Assembly (NCBI RefSeq): GCF_001280845.1
Contig: NZ_LGHP01000002.1
Coordinates: forward strand, 377,037-441,036
Source: Bacillus sp. FJAT-28004
Lineage (GTDB): Bacteria; Bacillota; Bacilli; Paenibacillales; Paenibacillaceae
DNA: 64,000 bases
Direction: 5' to 3'
Shown here: positions 61,950 through 64,000 of the stretch, piece by piece
Layout of the letters: every line of letters begins with the position of its first letter
Numbering within the stretch: the first letter of the stretch is position 1
The notes under the pieces: generated by a model
Seen by the model: the letters and a program-made list of their open reading frames with translations, nothing else
What the model was told of the DNA's origin: nothing
Databases searched by the model: none
Translations under genes and position numbers: made by a program

Positions 61950-62794
61950 GTGTTGCATAAAAAGAATAAAAAGCCCGTCGTTACCGGGAATAGGTCCCGT
62001 ACGAATCCAAATAAAAGCGGAGGCAGCCCTAACTTCTCCGGTCAGCATTTCCTGCATAACAAACGCGCGGTGCGTGATTTGATCGAAACGGCAAAAATTA
62101 CGAAAAAAGACGTCATTATTGAAATAGGGGCCGGCCTCGGTGCGATCACGCTGCCGCGTATGTTCAAAAATTGATCGGCAAGGTGGAAGGCGAATCTAAT
62201 ATTAAAATCGTTCATGGCGATTTTATGCGAGGATACCTTCCAAGAGAGCCCTTTTGCGTCGTGTCGAATATCCCTTTTTCAATTACGACTCCGATTCTGA
62301 GAAAGCTATTGGATGATCCTTCTACCCCGCTGCAGCGGGCTGCCATCATTTTAGAGAAGGGAGCGGCCAAACGGTTTACCTCTTCAGTCGTGACGAATCC
62401 GGAGCTATTAAGCTGGAGGATGAGGTATGACATGGAACTGGTGCAGACACTTCCCCCGGGTTATTTTTCGCCGCCGCCGAAGGTGGAATGTTGCATAATA
62501 TCGATAAGGAGAAAGGCATGCCCTGAAGTTCCATGCCGCTATAGCGCTTTGTTTACGGGTCTTGCTGAAAGGGGGCTAAGAAATCCGCAGTTACCTTTCG
62601 ACGGAGCGTTCAGTACCGTCTTTACCCCCCCGCAATTGAAACACTTGGCGTCGAGCCTTGGGATTGACCGGGATAAGCCGGTTTGCGCATTAAAAGAACG
62701 CGAATGGGGCGTTATTTTCCAAACAATGCTGGATCATGTCCCTTCCTATCGGTGGCCCAAAACTTTGCAAAGCCAAAAACGGAAGCGAAACTAA
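61950..62794 (+). pseudogene. erm 23S rRNA (A2058) methyltransferase gene inactivated by an internal deletion
   Basis: The gene starts at GTG 61950 (GAGGTG upstream). The first frame holds SPNFSGQHFLHNKRAVRDLI and the S-adenosylmethionine motif I (VIIEIGAGLGAITLP), then is lost and stops at 62174. The rest is in another frame: VQKLIGKVEGESNIKIVHGD, motif IV VVSNIPFSITTPILRKLL, EKGAAKRFTSSV, FSPPPKVECC and a basic C-terminus, to 62794. Compared with ErmD as I remember it (~287 residues), about 15-18 codons are missing between ITLP and VQKL, exactly where motif II (VLAVEND, ribose-binding Asp/Glu) lies, and the remainder is out of frame (845 nt, not a multiple of three). The product cannot be active. 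The junction is near 62157-62163. Confidence 0.85.
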
Positions 62795-62870
62795 GTCTCG
62801 TTGCTCAAAATAAACACTCAACGCTGGAGCACTTTACGACTTGCACAAATCGGATTATATTAAAGTTGGT

Positions 62871-62926
62871 TAAACTAACGGGTACGATAGTTAAATACCG
62901 AAGGGCTGCCGCTTGGCAGCCCTTTT
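62871..62926 (+). terminator. Terminator after erm, with CTAACGG element copy 2
   Basis: AAGGGCTGCC pairs perfectly with GGCAGCCCTT across GCTT (62901-62926), followed by T. TAAACTAACGGG with CGATAGTT just upstream (62871-62892) repeats the element seen at 61701 and 63638. Confidence 0.85.
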
Positions 62927-63076
62927 CTCAGTTAGCGGGTGACATGTTCATAAGAATTGAAGATTTTGTATAGAAGTCAACCGAAACCGAGTTAAGTAAT
63001 GGGATTTTCTGGATACCGTAACCATTGATTTCTAAACAACGTCTATAGATGGAATACGAAGCATAGGGGGCATGAT

Positions 63077-63640
63077 ATGAGAAAACCACAGCTGTATATA
63101 CATATTTTCACTATACTAATGGTGATTCTGACGGGTTGCGGGAAAGGAGATAATGCACAATCAACGTCAATTGCCGATTTAGCGGTCATTTATTCAACCC
63201 TTGAAGAAATAACAGATGATTCAGAACTCGTGGTTGAAGTTACGATGACTGGCGAATTCGAACAAATACCAGAATATGAGGGTGCTAATTTTAAACTCAC
63301 AGATGCAGAAGTAAATGAGGTAATTAAGGGTGATGAAAGTTATAACGGTAGTAATATTAAGATTTTTGAATTTGCAGCATCTAACATAAAAAAGAAGAAT
63401 GACAAGTTTGTTCTGTTTTTGCACAAATATGAAGGGCCGGTTACTTCAGAAGAAGCATTTGTCATTTCCGGTCTCTATCAGGGCAAGTTTAGAATAGATG
63501 ACAAAGGAAAAATAAATTATGATGCGGCTAAGAATAATGGTGAAGTCACATTTCAAGATGAACTGAGTAATAAGAATCTTGTGGAGTTTAAAACATCGAT
63601 TAAAGAAAAAATGAAGAAAAGTTCAGGGTATCTGAATTAA
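63077..63640 (+). CDS. Predicted lipoprotein of unknown function
   Basis: A 187-residue exported lipoprotein; AGGGGGC upstream of ATG 63077. Signal peptide MRKPQLYIHIFTILMVILTG ends in lipobox ILTGC near residue 21. The mature part (LEEITDDSELVVEVTMTG; FKLTDAEVNEVIKGDESYNG; KFVLFLHKYEGPVTSEEAFV; SGLYQGKFRIDDKGKINY) resembles a group of small extracytoplasmic proteins from Bacillus and Paenibacillus in which a cargo-less OB-like beta barrel is suspected; I do not know a function. Single gene with its own terminator. Confidence 0.65.
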   Translation: MRKPQLYIHIFTILMVILTGCGKGDNAQSTSIADLAVIYSTLEEITDDSELVVEVTMTGEFEQIPEYEGANFKLTDAEVNEVIKGDESYNGSNIKIFEFAASNIKKKNDKFVLFLHKYEGPVTSEEAFVISGLYQGKFRIDDKGKINYDAAKNNGEVTFQDELSNKNLVEFKTSIKEKMKKSSGYLN

Positions 63641-63677
63641 GCTAACGGAACATCAATTTAAAATGGAGAACGTTAGT
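63638..63677. repeat. CTAACGG...CGTTAG element, copy 3
   Basis: TAAGCTAACGG (63638-63648, overlapping the lipoprotein stop) and CGTTAGT (63671-63677) followed by a terminator hairpin, as in copy 2. Confidence 0.4.
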
Positions 63678-63685
63678 TGAACAAC

Positions 63686-63720
63686 AAAGGAGCAGTTTGC
63701 GACAGCTGCTCCTTTCTTCT
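63686..63720 (+). terminator. Terminator of the lipoprotein gene
   Basis: AAAGGAGCAG pairs perfectly with CTGCTCCTTT across TTTGCGACAG. Confidence 0.85.
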
Positions 63721-63868
63721 AGCCGGTGAACGTCTCGTTGTTGCTTTGAAAACTCCCCAATTGTCTATTTTTTGTCAGAAAATAATCCCATTAAGTGTAC
63801 CATTTCAAATACTTTACCTGTTAAACTCAGATCCTTCAGCTTGTTCAATACAGGCGCTTATATTGCAT

Positions 63869-64000
63869 TTAATCCGCCTCAAGTTCACGCGCATCCTTAA
63901 ACATTAATATCACCGCTGTTATGAATAAGACTGCGGTCATTACGCAGCATTCCGCGTAAGTCATGCCAAGACCGAACCACAGTTCGAGGACTGCGTAGAG
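63869..64000 (-). CDS. C-terminal part of a small membrane protein (cut by window edge)
   Basis: The minus-strand frame is open from the right edge to a TAA at 63871-63869, 43 codons: LYAVLELWFGLGMTYAECCV, then MTAVLFITAVILMFKDAREL and EAD. One membrane helix is clear (TAVLFITAVILMF). The base composition is CG-rich like the patches at 18.3-19.4 and 31.3-31.9 kb. Family not recognised; it looks like the small accessory membrane proteins of phages or plasmids. The 150 nt between it and the lipoprotein terminator show nothing. Confidence 0.45.
   Translation of the reverse strand, partial: LYAVLELWFGLGMTYAECCVMTAVLFITAVILMFKDARELEAD

Noticed and set aside
1..64000. CRISPR arrays, tRNA or rRNA genes, prophage or integrase genes
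   Set aside because: No regular spacer-repeat array, cloverleaf-like or rRNA sequence, and no integrase or transposase coding region was seen; short repeats near 61.6 kb are only about four units with no spacers.

Overview
The window looks like chromosomal DNA of a Paenibacillus-like spore-former relative (Bacillota). The signs are strong AGGAGG-type ribosome binding sites, moderate GC, GTG/TTG starts, lipoprotein-type sugar-binding proteins with two permeases but no own ATPase, YesM/YesN-type two-component systems, LacI and AraC regulators, and S-layer-homology (SLH) proteins. No rRNA, tRNA or CRISPR array was seen. Most of the window is carbohydrate-utilisation DNA.

Layout. 1-600: 5' end of an NAD(P)H nitrite-reductase-type gene (minus strand) with two Rex/Fnr-like palindromes upstream. 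0.9-3.9 kb: OmpR-type response regulator, HAMP histidine kinase and a lipoprotein, overlapping, closed by a terminator. 4.1-4.6 kb: two gene remnants (a frameshifted small lipoprotein and a frameshifted AraC C-terminus). 4.7-7.1 kb: GH29 fucosidase and a convergent LacI regulator. 7.4-15.9 kb: an eight-kb operon of unusual composition: a putative glycosidase with a DUF4832-like C-terminus, a GNAT-type acyltransferase, a second DUF4832-like protein whose catalytic glutamates seem lost, a Gfo/Idh/MocA dehydrogenase, two permeases and a binding protein. 16.1-18.1 kb: AraC regulator and nucleoside hydrolase. 18.2-19.5 kb: a CG-rich foreign-looking patch with a decayed gene whose intact relative lies at 31.3-31.9 kb. 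19.7-22.8 kb: a second sugar importer (minus strand), then a Bcr/CflA MFS exporter.

24.9-31.1 kb: a 1245-residue secreted phosphoesterase carrying LamG, discoidin, cohesin-like and dockerin modules, followed by a cohesin-like protein with three SLH repeats: a possible small cellulosome-like surface assembly; then a HupE/UreJ-like membrane protein. 32.1-48.1 kb: a regulon for a fucosylated, uronic-acid-containing glycan: GH95, GH88 unsaturated glucuronyl hydrolase, heparinase-II/III-type lyase, YesM/YesN pair, importer, GH29, GH35. Four of its promoters share a tandem AGTCAAAA-type site, the repeats 22 bp apart and the first exactly 59 bp before the -10 hexamer, which suggests activation by the YesN-type regulator encoded inside the regulon. 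48.2-58.0 kb: LacI regulator, a palindromic operator in three copies, another importer and two tandem GH116 enzymes.

58.0-61.4 kb: G3E GTPase, PiT-type phosphate permease, nucleotidyltransferase and a very small gene. 61.6-62.9 kb: IS-end-like repeats, then an erm methyltransferase gene with promoter and an intact macrolide-sensing leader peptide (ends MRLR) but with the coding region broken by an internal out-of-frame deletion. 63-64 kb: a lipoprotein and the end of a small membrane protein gene.

Many gene starts given here are internal to the longest open frame; they were chosen by Shine-Dalgarno placement and signal peptides. Family names come from recognised motifs, not from database searches.
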